A stretch of 64,000 bases of DNA from Timema cristinae (Eukaryota > Arthropoda > Insecta > Phasmatodea > Timematidae). Location: the NCBI GenBank assembly GCA_039000515.1, contig JBCFYV010011135.1, positions 20,176,927 to 20,240,926 on the forward strand. Reading direction: 5' to 3'. Both the position numbers and the translations under genes were made by a program. Every line of letters starts with the position of its first letter. The first letter of the stretch is position 1. The notes below the pieces were generated by a model. That model was given only the letters and a program-made list of their open reading frames with translations. It searched no databases and had not been told where the DNA came from. Of this stretch, positions 33,660-43,489 are shown piece by piece.

Positions 33660-34095
33660 TTTTTACATCATCGGTCAAATGTCGTCTGACGGATTACCTT
33701 GCATTATTTGCTCCATGAGATAAATTATTACAAAAAGATGCAATTTATTAGTTTTAAAACTTTTTTTTGTGTTATAATTAAATTCAGTTAATGAAACTGA
33801 TGTATAATAACATATTAAACATTTTTAATTTTCTTTGGGGAGAAGTTTTTGGTAAATTGGTGAAAACTGTACTAACGCCATGAGGTGCAAGTCATCTGCC
33901 AGATGGCCACACGAAAAAAAGCTCAAATAGTAATTGTTGTTACCTATTTTTTTTATCAGTTGCTTTTGTTTGTTTTTACTAATTTTTTATTTCAAGAAAA
34001 TCTTGCTACGTTACATTTAAAAATAAATAATACCGAAATAATAAAAAAAAAACGAATTATATATTTTGAGATTTTATATTACAAGTTTAGGTGAG
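33660..34095. other. Unannotated stretch before the minisatellite
   Basis: AT-rich sequence. The 69-codon frame at 33885-34094 is hydrophobic by composition and lacks motifs. Confidence 0.45.
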
Positions 34096-34295
34096 ACTCA
34101 TCCAAGAGATTAAAATCAAAAGACAAATGGGTGGGCACAAGTCATCCAGGAGATTAAGATCAATAGACAACGAGTGGGTGTAAGTCATCCAGGAGATTAA
34201 GATCAATAGACCCATGAGTGGGTGAAAGTCATCCAAGAGATGAAGATCAATAGATAAATGAGTTGGTGCAAGTCATCCAAGATATGAAGATCAAT
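34096..34295. repeat. 44-bp minisatellite, left arm
   Basis: About 4.5 units of cacgagtgggtgcaagtcat, ccaggagatgaagatcaata, gaca (variants). The same array continues beyond the retroelement at 36541-37060. Confidence 0.9.
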
Positions 34296-34315
34296 ATTGA
34301 TCTTCATCTCTTGGA
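34276..34315. repeat. 40-bp near-perfect palindrome at the array/retroelement junction
   Basis: 34276-34295 and 34296-34315 are inverted copies with one mismatch; the central 24 bases (34284-34307) are perfect. The right half is an inverted piece of the minisatellite unit, so the repeat flips orientation exactly here, at the edge of the retroelement. Confidence 0.9.
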
Positions 34316-34319
34316 TTTT

Positions 34320-34390
34320 GGACTCCTCCCGCTTCTCAGACTTAAGTCGTGATCGTTAGTTTCCCTCGCTTTTATACTCAGCTGAGGCGC
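34320..34390 (-). repeat. Retroelement terminal repeat, left copy
   Basis: The plus strand ctcctcccgcttctcagac, then tttccctcgcttttatactc, aligns in the same orientation with 36468-36540. On the minus strand it contains tataaaagcgag, a TATA-like promoter word at the same place as in the other copy. Confidence 0.6.
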
Positions 34391-34511
34391 CATTACAAAG
34401 AACGAGGATGGTCCGCAGGACTTGCCGAAGAGCGAGAGGAAACCCGTTCTTCCTTATGGGCCCCTTTCTTTATTATTTCATATACGTATGTACATGAAAA
34501 ATGCGGTAAAT

Positions 34512-34830
34512 TTACACAAAATCATGAAAGTTTACAATAATGTCTTTATCAGTGGTTGCGTCGCGTATTGTTTCCTTAAATCCTCTCCTTGATGCAATGT
34601 CCACTGGATTTAATTCACCCGAGATCCAGAAGGTAGAATCCTCGGTGTCACGAAGCTGGTGCATCAGATTGGCGTGTAGCGAACATGTTTCCGGGTCCAA
34701 GAAGCACCATCCTTTCCTTGCACTAGGTTGTGTAGCACCATGGTGTTGTCTGTTCCAATTTGGATGTTGTCCTCCGGTCTCTTCTGGTGGTACCATGCCA
34801 TGATGATTAATGCTTGCTACTATCTCTGCT
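34512..34830 (-). pseudogene. RNase H domain of the retroelement, frameshifted
   Basis: One frame gives NIQIGTDNTMVLHNL, where TDN is the usual aspartate block of the RNase H core. Another frame gives SGELNPVDIASRRGF, the closing motif (N-x-D-x-x-SR type) found at the end of such domains. The two parts are in different frames, so at least one frameshift lies near 34700-34760. The frame stops at 34512 with no further domain. Confidence 0.7.
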
Positions 34831-34912
34831 CAGTTGATCTTAATCCTTTACCTTATTAATCCGGACCAGCAGGTTGGAGGTTCCATTATGTACCCCACGA
34901 TGGTGTGAGGGG

Positions 34913-35888
34913 TCAAATCCAAGAAGACCATGGCCGTTGTCCCCTCCCTTGGTTTACATGAGCATCTTGTCCACGGCTAATTTTGGAGGAATCTAAGAGC
35001 CCATGGCCGGAGCCTCGGTGTACTTGGGCCACTGCATACCTTGGCCATCGTAGGTTATACGCGAGCCAATTTATATAGCCCGAAAGTCTGGTCTTGTCCT
35101 TGATGGATACCCTTGGAACCTGTCTGCACAGGTTTTGGGCCATTCTTGATGCTACCGCCGTTATTGTCATTTCTCTGGTAGTCGTGTCAATAGTTATACC
35201 AAGGTATTTCATCCTTATTTTCGGTACGAGTTCTGACTTGGTGTAGTTTAGTGTCAATCCCATCTCCTCCACCATCGTTGGTACCACTAGTAGAATTCCC
35301 TCATTTTCGGCTTGGAAGAGAAGGTCCTCCAGATAGGCTATGCCCTGGACCCCTGGTAGCCATTCTTCGATTTCAGTTAATACTTCCTTCATTGTAGATT
35401 GAAGCTAGTAGGGTGCCAGGGCACGTCCCATTGGCAATCTTGTAAAGCAGTACTTGGTACCTGCGTAGTAAACCCCTCTTAAACTTGCGTGAGTCCTTTG
35501 CCAGGGGGAGGTGATAGAATCCGCTCCATAGGTCTGTCTTGATTGGCAGGTTTCCTTCCGGAATTTCTTTCAGGACAGCTTCCGCGAACACTAGGCTGAA
35601 GGTTGGAGCTTCTATGTAATCAGTCCAGTTGGAGAAGTCATGTATGATTCTTATTCCCCGGTTCCTTTTGGGGATGAGGAACAGGGGAAAGGCGTGTGTA
35701 CAGTCTTCTTCTACAAGTTGTCCCGTTGAGAGCCAGTTCTTGATTATGTTCCACATTATTGGCGAGCTATGCGTTTTCTGGAAGTGATGTGGAACGTTTA
35801 TCGGTCTGGTAAGCACGACCCCTTCTCTTATGTTTCTGAAGAGCGTCCAGTCTCTCAACTTGATTGGTTGCAGTTCCTTAACCCACAC
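34913..35888 (-). pseudogene. Reverse transcriptase of the retroelement, broken
   Basis: Upstream piece (35888-35373): FLIPKRNRGIRIIHDFSNW (finger/palm block), then IKTDLWSGFYHLPLAKDSRK (the block carrying the first catalytic aspartate). Downstream piece (35392-34913): MKEVLTEIEEW, then GIAYLEDLLF and YTKSELVPKIRMKYLGITID (thumb-side block). The catalytic box reads YLED where active enzymes have Y-x-D-D, so one catalytic aspartate is replaced. Between the pieces the expected PMG...AP block appears only in a shifted frame around 35400-35430, with a stop. Upstream the frame is continuous with the N-terminal region. Confidence 0.85.
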
Positions 35889-36442
35889 TGATGTGTATTC
35901 ACATTCCTCCGATCTTGTGATGTTTGGAGCATCTGGTTCCCAAGTGATCAGAACACCTGTGTTGTGGATGAATAGTCCAGGTGAAGCCTCACCCTCGTCG
36001 CCTGGTCCGTCGTCTGTGACATCTGCCGGGTCTCCTTAGTCTCGTGGTTCCCATATCGTTTCTATGGGTCCTGGGGTCTCCTCCTAATTGTCTTCGATGA
36101 CGTCAATTCCAAGCTCGGCAACCAGTTGTACTAGGCTGTCAGTTTGGATTCCAGTTGTTGGGTCGGTGTCTTGATAGCTTCCTCAACCCATCTTGTCAGT
36201 TCCTCTACCGTAGGTAGTTCTTCGACAACGATTTGAATGGGTTCCAGTTCCACGATGACCTGGATTTCTGGATACACTTCTAATACTTGGTCTAGTTGTT
36301 CCACGGGCCATTCTTGGAATACTGGGTCCTCTTATAACCAGACCCATAAGTCTTCTTCGAATAACAGAGGTGGAAGGCCGGCCTCCACGTATGATCTCCG
36401 TAACGACTCCGCAGACGGAGGAGATTTCGCTACTTTCGTCAT
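35889..36442 (-). pseudogene. N-terminal (Gag-position) frame of the retroelement, with stops
   Basis: An ATG at 36442 opens a frame beginning MTKVAKSPPSAESLRRSYVE. It is acidic and rich in Glu, Pro and Leu, and has an in-frame TAA at 36334-36332 and TAG at 36133-36131. A shifted frame then continues through two more stops (around 36090 and 36038) with IEDN, GPIETIWEPRD and NTGVLITWEPDAPNI straight into the RT region. No zinc knuckle or protease motif is visible. The position is that of Gag, but the function is inferred from order alone. Plus-strand frames at 35830-36449 are antisense shadows. Confidence 0.6.
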
Positions 36443-36467
36443 GGCTTAATACCTCTGGACGTTGCTG

Positions 36468-36540
36468 GCTCCTCCCGCTGCTCCAACTGAGTCCTGATTA
36501 CGGTTTCCTCGCGCGTTTATACCCATGAGCCTAATGGGAT
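36468..36540 (-). repeat. Retroelement terminal repeat, right copy (promoter side)
   Basis: The plus strand ctcctcccgctgctccaact, then ttcctcgcgcgtttataccc, matches the left copy at roughly 70 percent by eye. On the minus strand gggtataaacgcgcgagg provides a TATA-like box about 75 bases ahead of the ATG at 36442. Confidence 0.6.
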
Positions 36541-37060
36541 GAAAATCAATAGAAACATGATGGTTGCAATTCATCCAAGAGATGAAGATCAATAAAAAAC
36601 GAGTGGGTGCAAGTCATCCAGGAGATTAATATCAATATACCACGAGTGGGCACAAGTCATCCAGGAGATGAAAATCAATAAACATACGAGTGGCGCAAGT
36701 CCTCCAGAGATGAAGATCAATAGACACACGAGTGGGCACAAGTCTTCCAGGAGATAAAAATCAATTGACACACGAGTGGGTGCAAGTCATCCAGGAGATG
36801 AAGATCAATAGACACATGAGTGGGTGGAAGTCATCCAAAGATGAATATCAATAGACACACGAGTGGGCACAAGTCTTCCAGGAGATAAAAATCAATAGAC
36901 ACACGAGTGGGTGCAAGTCATCCAGGAGATGAAGATCAATAGACACATGAGTGGGTGGAAGTCATCCAAAGATGAAGATCAATAGACTCACGAGTGGGTG
37001 CAATTAATTCAAGAGATGAAGATCAATAGAAACACGATTGGATGCAAGTCATCAAAGAGA
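36541..37060. repeat. 44-bp minisatellite, right arm
   Basis: About twelve units of the same repeat as at 34096-34295 (gatgaagatcaatagacaca, cgagtgggtgcaagtcatcc), with occasional short units. The minus frame at 36589-36771 is a translation of the repeat and not a gene. Confidence 0.95.
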
Positions 37061-37540
37061 TTATTGCTACTTTTATGAACTTTTTATTCATTGCATCATG
37101 GCCTTGACTCAACTGCCCAACAGAGGGAAGGGAGCAAAGATGAAACTAGGATATGGACCGTACCCCACCCCATAGCAACCTAAATGGCGGTAGCTACGTC
37201 ACTAATACATCTCTCTGATGACATGCAACTGATGGTTGGTTAACAGAACGGTTAAACATATTCAGTGCTAAAAAAAATATCAGTTGGGCCATTCACTTAA
37301 TGTCAATTAATCAGAAAACGATAGATCTACTTACACGTCATATGGATACATTTTTAACAACCTTTATTACAGAAGGATGAAATTATTGAGACTAACGCTT
37401 TGTACTAAGTTGTTAAACAATTGAAATCTAGAATCAAGAAAATAAATTTTATTAATGGTACGGGAGCTTATGAAATTCTTGAACTGACAATCACTGATTG
37501 GTGAATACTTTTAATATCACAAACTCTTTCTGCCATCCAA
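37061..37540. other. Unannotated stretch
   Basis: Slightly less AT-rich at 37130-37240 (accgtaccccaccccatagc, ggcggtagctacgtcac). No gene or repeat relation found. Confidence 0.4.
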
Positions 37541-37544
37541 CAAC

Positions 37545-37610
37545 TTAGTTCGGTCGGTAACGTGTTGAAATATTGAGTTAAGGATACCTGGTTCAATTCC
37601 TAGCATAACA
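37545..37610 (+). mobile_element. tRNA-like SINE head relic
   Basis: ttagttcggtcggtaacgtg, then ggttcaattcctagc, gives A- and B-box-like parts at tRNA spacing. No family tail recognised. Confidence 0.4.
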
Positions 37611-39045
37611 TAGATATGTATTGTATATGTGGGTATTATGGAATATCAGGAAACAATGACAACCATTGATCTCATATGTTAAGTATAAATATCTATCGTT
37701 AACTATATCAACTATTAAAAAAAGCAATTTCGAAGAGCTAGTGATGCCCTAATTTTGTCAGATCACCTGATTGTATTGTGAGAAACAATATTTTGTTTTG
37801 AGTGTCACAAAAACTTTTTCAGGTTAATTTTTATAATTATATATTTCTTTACTCTACTGTTCTTATTAATTCTAATCAAATAATTAGGTTAAGGCTCACT
37901 CATGCTTAACTGTGAGTTAAAATATTATTTAATATAATTTTATTATATTCTAAGATAAAATATTGTTTTTCAAATTGGTGAGTCGGGCAATAATGAATAC
38001 TATTATTCCATAACGCCCGCACATTTTTCAAATATTGGCAAGTGATTTATTTTGTCACCGAAAGCTTGAATATTTTATCTAACACCTAATAAATCTATTA
38101 AGAGAACAATGTAACCTGATATAAGATTTGGGTTTTTTACATTTTATTAATTCTTTATTAATTAGTTATTTTTATTATAATATATTATTTCAATGATTCT
38201 TCACTATTACTATTTATTGATTTACACATATTTGAATGTGTTTTTTTAGAGTTTCTTATGAATCATTTGTTAGTTTTAGTAAATATAATTAATTTTTTAT
38301 ATAAAATGTGTAGTATTCCATATTACCTCCATATTCCATGTTTCTTAATTTGTTCGACGTCTATTTAAATACTCCTACAGAACGTCAAAAGTAATAAATT
38401 TCGCTTTAAACATTAAAACTAGTTAAACAAACATTAATTTTAAGTTTAATATGGAACTCAATGACAAAATGTGAGAATACGCTTTGATATTATTGAAAAG
38501 TAAATGCTATTTATGCACCCGTATTTGATCTATTATTGAGTAAATATGAGTTCCTCTTTAAGAATGATGAATTAATGGCCGGGGTTTGGATGTTACGTGC
38601 CTTCTATATTTATGTTAGTGAATAATTTTGTGCTAATATAAGTCGATTTAGAAAGTACTATTTAAATATCTCAAATAAATATAATATTCTAACCTCTATC
38701 TAAACTACCCACAAAGCTACATTTAATTTACACAGATTTAATTATCCGAAATTTTTGGTTGAAATCTCAGAACAATTATTTTGAGCGTTTAATTCTCACA
38801 AAATCTACTCAAAATTTTGTATTGTGGCTAAACTCCACTATTTTCAATAGATTTGAAAGGCAAAAGAATTTTCCTTGAATATTTATCACAAAATACGATG
38901 ATAAGTTTATATAATGGGGTGATAGTTGAGACGTAAGTAATTCTTAATATAAATGTTTTTTATATTTTAGTGGGGATGAGTTGTTGAGGGAGGGATGGGG
39001 AATATATGCAGAAATCTACTAATTAATTAAGATACTTATAATATA
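37611..39045. other. AT-rich stretch, nothing recognisable
   Basis: No gene, repeat or structured RNA supported. Confidence 0.55.
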
Positions 39046-39283
39046 ATTATTATTAGCACGCGTCTTACTACCCGTTCGGGTTATACGCACTTACGCTAAT
39101 GTGTAATGGTAGGGTGATTGTGAGATGAAATGGAGGACCTACAGTTAAGTGGGAAACCGAACCACGGTGGAGGCCTGGCATTCCACACATTCACAATGAT
39201 GTCTTGTCAGAGTGCGAGGAAGGGTTTGGCAATCTGATTAATCTGTGCCGGGTTCCGAGGATTGAAGCCTGGACCCCTAGTAC
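39046..39283 (-). mobile_element. SINE-A copy
   Basis: Minus-strand SINE-A with (TAA)n tail, intact 3' module (ttactacccgttcgggttat on plus), body with small deletions (ctacagttaagtgggaaacc), and a head decayed after the B-box (ccgaggattgaagcctggac). Confidence 0.85.
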
Positions 39284-39639
39284 ATAACACCAGATCTTTT
39301 ATACAACAAGCAGGGATTTTAACCCTAACTTCCCAATATCTGTCAATCAAATGAGTTTTAAATTTAGTACGCGTTTCCGCCACTGCAATGTATGATGGAT
39401 TAAGAAATATTTTTATTTTATTTATTTAAGGTATTTAACGTGTAGTTTATGAACCTGCTGGTTATGTCAACACAAGATAATTTCTATGAGCAAGAGTGAA
39501 AAGTTCTACCAATTTATCGGGGAATGTATTCTCACATACCTTTCAGAGCTCATTTACATTCCACAATGAGACTGAAAGCTTTTATTCCCCTCCGAAGAAA
39601 GTTGTGATACGGATTTTAATCGGTCAAGAAACATCTTTT

Positions 39640-39720
39640 CAACCCGGATGGGTTTGAACCCATGAACGTCGATCGCATCATAGGTAACCACTTAACAACA
39701 AGATAACTTAAGGTCACACG
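39640..39720 (-). mobile_element. tRNA-like SINE head relic
   Basis: Plus-strand gggtttgaacccatgaacgt, then aggtaaccacttaacaacaa, reads on the minus strand as a D-arm and a T-arm at tRNA spacing. The T-arm stem ggg(t)ttgaaccca is well formed. It could be an old tRNA pseudogene instead of a SINE. Confidence 0.4.
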
Positions 39721-39756
39721 ATTATTTAGTCACGTGTTCTAAAGTACTATTTTATT

Positions 39757-39968
39757 ATGGACGAGACTGCTGAAGATGGGGAGATTGGGTTGTTGACCCC
39801 GGTCTGATGCACTGAGGGTGGTGTCTTTCCTAAATGGTTTTCCATTCTTCTTACATGCAAATGCGTGTCAACTTCTTCTCAGTTAAACCTTCCTCATTCA
39901 TAAACTATTAGTGCAATTAATACAAAAGCGTACATACTTAACGCGTAGTAAAACCTGGTGCTAAAATA
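39757..39968 (+). mobile_element. SINE-B' copy
   Basis: gctgaagatggggagattgg, the body (ggtggtgtctttcctaaatg, tgcaaatgcgtgtcaacttc) and a 3' module worn to cttaacgcgtagtaaaacct. The first half of the head is missing. Confidence 0.7.
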
Positions 39969-40104
39969 ATCACTAAGGTGACGTTAAGTAAGACATAGTC
40001 AATAAATTTTATTAAAAATCTTATATTCTTATAATCCTCAGCTATCCCGAGATTATCATATAGTATAATTTCTCTTATTGACTATCAAATTTAATATATC
40101 TCGT

Positions 40105-40400
40105 GGTATAGTAGATCAGTGCGCCCGACTACGAGCCTAAAGGTATGGGTTTGATACTTGGTTGATAACATGAGTAGATTTCCTGAATAGGAGTTATCGC
40201 AAATGTCACCAGTCTTGGGTTAGCTACGTTTAAGTTAAACTCAAGTGTTTATATTGTTTCCACACCCTCATTTTCATGATCACCTCTTTTCGTCGGAACA
40301 TGAAAAGAGCCTTTATGGAAAAGATGCATTATCAGTACATTAGTACTGACTAATCATCCACAAGCCGGGCTAAGAATTAATTAACCCGCACAGCAAGCAT
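40105..40400 (+). mobile_element. SINE-D copy with tRNA-like head
   Basis: Head: cgtggtatagtagatcagtg, then gggtttgatacttggttg (A- and B-box-like). Body: gtcggaacatgaaaagagcc, then cattatcagtacattagtac, shared with 9540-9640. A distinct family from A and B, without the CCCGAACGGG module. Confidence 0.5.
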
Positions 40401-40409
40401 TTATATTTA

Positions 40410-42630
40410 ACTATCAATATTACAATTTCTGATCTTCAAACATTTGAACTAATTTCAATTTATCTTTGCTGTACGTTCTACTACTTTTTTTTATTCTATT
40501 CTCCTTCATTCTTTCTCCTCCTATCCTATAAAGTTCTATTCGTAGCACAAGTAGACTAAAAAGCCTCATCGATAGAATAACTTGGTCTTTATCAAAAACT
40601 TTCCCCCTCCAAATCATGACTTTTTCCTAAAAAAACTCTTGAGTTCACAACCGACCCCTTACCGAGCTTTCTTACGAAGCTTCTTAGCTCCTTCCCCACT
40701 GAAATACCGCACAGAAGGATCCCCCGTCTATATATATATATATATTTTTTTTTTTTTCAATTTCCACAAACCAATTCTCGTAGCTAACTCCCTCCATCTG
40801 TATTCCATTGCCGTAACATTCGATAAAGGAGAACCAAATATTACTTCCAAGTCCCATGGAAGGGCACCTTTAATGTTGGTTCAAATATAAAGTTCTTTGA
40901 AGTTTCTTTTTTAAAATTGTTTTATAATTGAAATGTTTAATAAATTATATTAATTACTCTTACTTCACTGATCGGGTATTATAAAACTAGAAAAAGGCAT
41001 AGTTAAAAATATTTTGTATTAGAAATAAATATTAACCCTAAAGAATAAAAGCCTCTATATCAATTAATTATATTTAAAGTGCTTTTTAAGACAACACAAT
41101 CCAATAAAATTCATTTTGATAATGTATCGGTATGGTATTTGCTCATATTCATACATACTTAGTGTTTATTTTATCGGATTAAGTTAAGATCCTTTATCCC
41201 TACCATTCCCTTACCTTAACCTCAACTTCCATTATTCACCTGTGTTATTTGGCCATATACATCCAGAAACACTTTAAAATTAGGATTATGTGTTAAGATT
41301 GACTTAAAATTAATTTTAATTGGGTCGATCAGAAAAAAGCTTTTATTTCCTATTAATTAGAACTTCGATGCTATTGAAAGCTCATTTGTTGCCAGCCTAT
41401 TCATTAGAAGGATTTTATTTTCTAGGTTATGCCATTAACAACATATTCGTGGAAATGTGTGTGAAGGAGAAGTTAAAAAATGATTACTTGCTTAATAAAA
41501 TGGTCTCTTATCGATTTACTCTTTGTTGGATGGTCGTTTTACTCCTTCATAATTGGGCGCTTACTTCTTAGGGAGAAGTCAATGAGTTTTTTTTCATTAC
41601 CGGTCACGATTATATTTGGAAAGATGTATTGTATTAATGCAAAGTTCTGCAGGAAACTAAGTATGCACCATTTTTTTTTTTTTTTTTTTTTTGCCAACGG
41701 GTGTGGCATCCTTCTTACACAAGACTTTTGAACATTGCAATTCATCCAAAATGATATTATGTTGCACCAACCATAGGATAGTCATTATAACGGCGTGTCC
41801 AGGTTACATTGATATGTAGCTCAATTTTCAGAAAAAAATATTCATTACTGATGTACCGCTCCCCAGGGGACGTTTGAATAAAACTGAATTGTACACACAT
41901 TTCAATGACGACCTTTTCATTTCACAATTAGTGAGAGGATAATAGTAAATAAAATAAAATGGTGAAGTCCATTTCCATTATAATCTTAACCTATGTTAAG
42001 CCTAATTAACTAAAATCAGCCAGGAATAGAACACGAGACTTCTAGATAAGCATCTAGATGGTCTGACCACTATTTACTATATTAAGTGTCAGGTTACATC
42101 GTAGGATAATCTAGAGTAACTCTCAATACACCACAAAGTTGTCTTCCATCTTTGATTTTTAACATTTGCGACGTTAACCTTAGTTGTTGAAGAGATTTGT
42201 GGGCAACCTTTGACCTGAAATGTTGCCCATCACCTTTTCCCTGAAATATTCAAATAGATTAAATCATTTTGCAACCTGTAGCCTTGCTCACTCGAGTGCA
42301 CTACACTTCAATAATACGAGTCTCTACTCACAAAAAGTATATCATTTCACGCAAGTTTTCTAAGCAAGTCACCATTTTGAACCACACCTATCTTCTTGCC
42401 GTGCATATAATTTCAATGACATCCACAAGCATTCTAGTTAGTAGGTAAGCTAGAGTTGTGCTTTCAATTAAATAGCAATTAACTAACAACGTTCATCACA
42501 TACCTATCAACTGTGACACATTAGGCTAGAAATCATAAGTTTACACGAACACTATTTCATGTGGATCATTTCTGAACATACAATAAAGGAGAAAAAGAGA
42601 TAAATAAGTTCTTAGAACTTATCTTATAAT
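40410..42630. other. Unannotated stretch
   Basis: Contains pyrimidine-rich tracts (40600-40760) and a run of more than 20 T at about 41670-41692. Open frames of 65-102 codons (40420-40617 minus, 40582-40890 plus, 41320-41745) overlap each other on both strands and have no recognised domain. A decayed tRNA-like word (aggaatagaacacgagactt) at about 42024 is weak. Confidence 0.4.
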
Positions 42631-42639
42631 ATTTCAAAA

Positions 42640-42712
42640 CTGTTATTTTTTGAAAATTTAAAAATGATATCTGAATCGAACCTGGGACCTCTTGCTTATT
42701 ACGCCAATGTTT
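42640..42712 (-). mobile_element. SINE-C-like fragment
   Basis: The plus strand tgaaaatttaaaaatgatat, then ctgaatcgaacctgggacct and ttacgcc, matches the inverted reading of the tRNA-like cassette at 43321-43415 (cctgggacctttggcttagt). It supports an interspersed family of this cassette. Confidence 0.5.
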
Positions 42713-42994
42713 ATTTATTTGGATATATTTTGTTCTAACAACGAACATATTTACACGCAAACATTGACATAAAGAATACAAATAACGATCACCAGCTCCA
42801 GAGGGGCCCTCGATCACTGATCGCTTAGGACATAATTACAAATAAATAAGAAAACAGGTGGCGTCCTAACGGGCTGATAATAAGTTAGCCAGAGTTATGG
42901 ACGGGAAAATAATAAAAAATTACGTCTATCGCCTGTATAGGGTTGACGAGGACCTTAAATAATATACAATTGTACAAATGAATGAATATAGAGA

Positions 42995-43165
42995 AGAAAA
43001 TATAGAAGGTACGCCAAAGCTCTTACCACTGAGCTATCCAGGATTTGTCGCGTACCCCGGGTTATTCTCCCCTCATATTTTAAGGCAGAGTCTATGATAG
43101 ACGTGTGGAAAGCATCGGCCACAAATGTGTGATTTATCAAGATCACGAGCTATCGGATAACACGG
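42995..43165 (-). mobile_element. SINE-C copy 1
   Basis: The minus strand reads cctggatagctcagtggtaa at the head (A-box of a GCTCAGTGG tRNA). The plus strand shows a shared downstream block ttttaaggcagagtctatga, then agacgtgtggaaa, also present at 44540-44575. The minus frame at 42955-43146 is accidental. Confidence 0.5.
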
Positions 43166-43239
43166 CCACCTTCGACTCGATAGTTGGCTTATTGCTTCCA
43201 TTTGTATAGTTATTATAATTTAACGGGATTGCATATTAA

Positions 43240-43480
43240 TGAATTAAATAGCCAGAGCTATTATTAATGTTTTTTAGTGAAGATTACTCCATCTAGATAT
43301 CATATTCTGAAAATTGGAAAATCCTTGATTAGCTCAGTGGTAAGCGCGCTTGCGTACTAAGCCAAAGGTCCCAGGTACGATTCCCGTGTCCAGGTGTAAT
43401 TTTTTAATTTTCAGAATATAATATATAGATGGAGTAATCCTCACTAAAAGCATAAATAATAGTTTTGGCTATTTGATTCA
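43240..43480 (+). mobile_element. tRNA-like cassette between 80-bp inverted repeats
   Basis: Left arm 43240-43320 starts tgaattaaatagccagagct; the right arm ends with the inverted ggctatttgattca at 43480. The arms also share agtgaagattactccatcta / tagatggagtaatcctcact and ttctgaaaatt / aattttcagaat. Between them, 43321-43395 reads gattagctcagtggtaagcg, a variable middle and ccaggtacgattcccgtgtc, a tRNA-like unit with A-box and a B-box variant. Related cassettes without the left arm occur at 42640 and 45425. It could be a MITE that captured a tRNA-derived sequence, or a SINE flanked by an inverted duplication. Confidence 0.65.
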
Positions 43481-43489
43481 AATGATATT

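Larger units (their letters stand above)
34316..36540 (-). mobile_element. Degenerate RT-RNase H retroelement with short direct terminal repeats
   Basis: The element reads from right to left: terminal repeat, N-terminal reading frame from 36442, reverse transcriptase, RNase H, second terminal repeat. It splits a 44-bp minisatellite. Its base composition is clearly less AT-rich than the surroundings, suggesting a more recent arrival or different constraints. The space between the RNase H end (about 34512) and the last terminal repeat is too short for an integrase or tyrosine recombinase. Either a deletion removed it or this is a compact non-autonomous form. RT and RNase H wording is nearest to DIRS/Ngaro-type elements in my judgement, but Gypsy- or BEL-like origin cannot be excluded. 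Several stops and frameshifts make it inactive. Confidence 0.7.

Noticed and set aside
34349..34803. Plus-strand frames of 63 and 87 codons
   Set aside because: Antisense of the RNase H region and terminal repeat.
35830..36449. Plus-strand frames (69 and 70 codons) opposite the retroelement
   Set aside because: Antisense of the minus-strand N-terminal region, whose frame continues into the RT.
36589..36771. 60-codon repetitive hydrophobic frame
   Set aside because: Translation of the 44-bp minisatellite, not a membrane protein.
39640..39720. Functional tRNA gene
   Set aside because: Good T-arm, but acceptor and anticodon stems cannot be completed by eye.
40420..40890. Lys/Glu-rich 65-codon minus frame and 102-codon plus frame
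   Set aside because: Overlap in opposite strands, no recognisable domains, and the longer one runs into a TA/T tract.
43321..43395. Functional tRNA gene
   Set aside because: A- and B-box-like parts are present, but the B-box is altered, the anticodon stem is poor, and related copies show it is a dispersed element.
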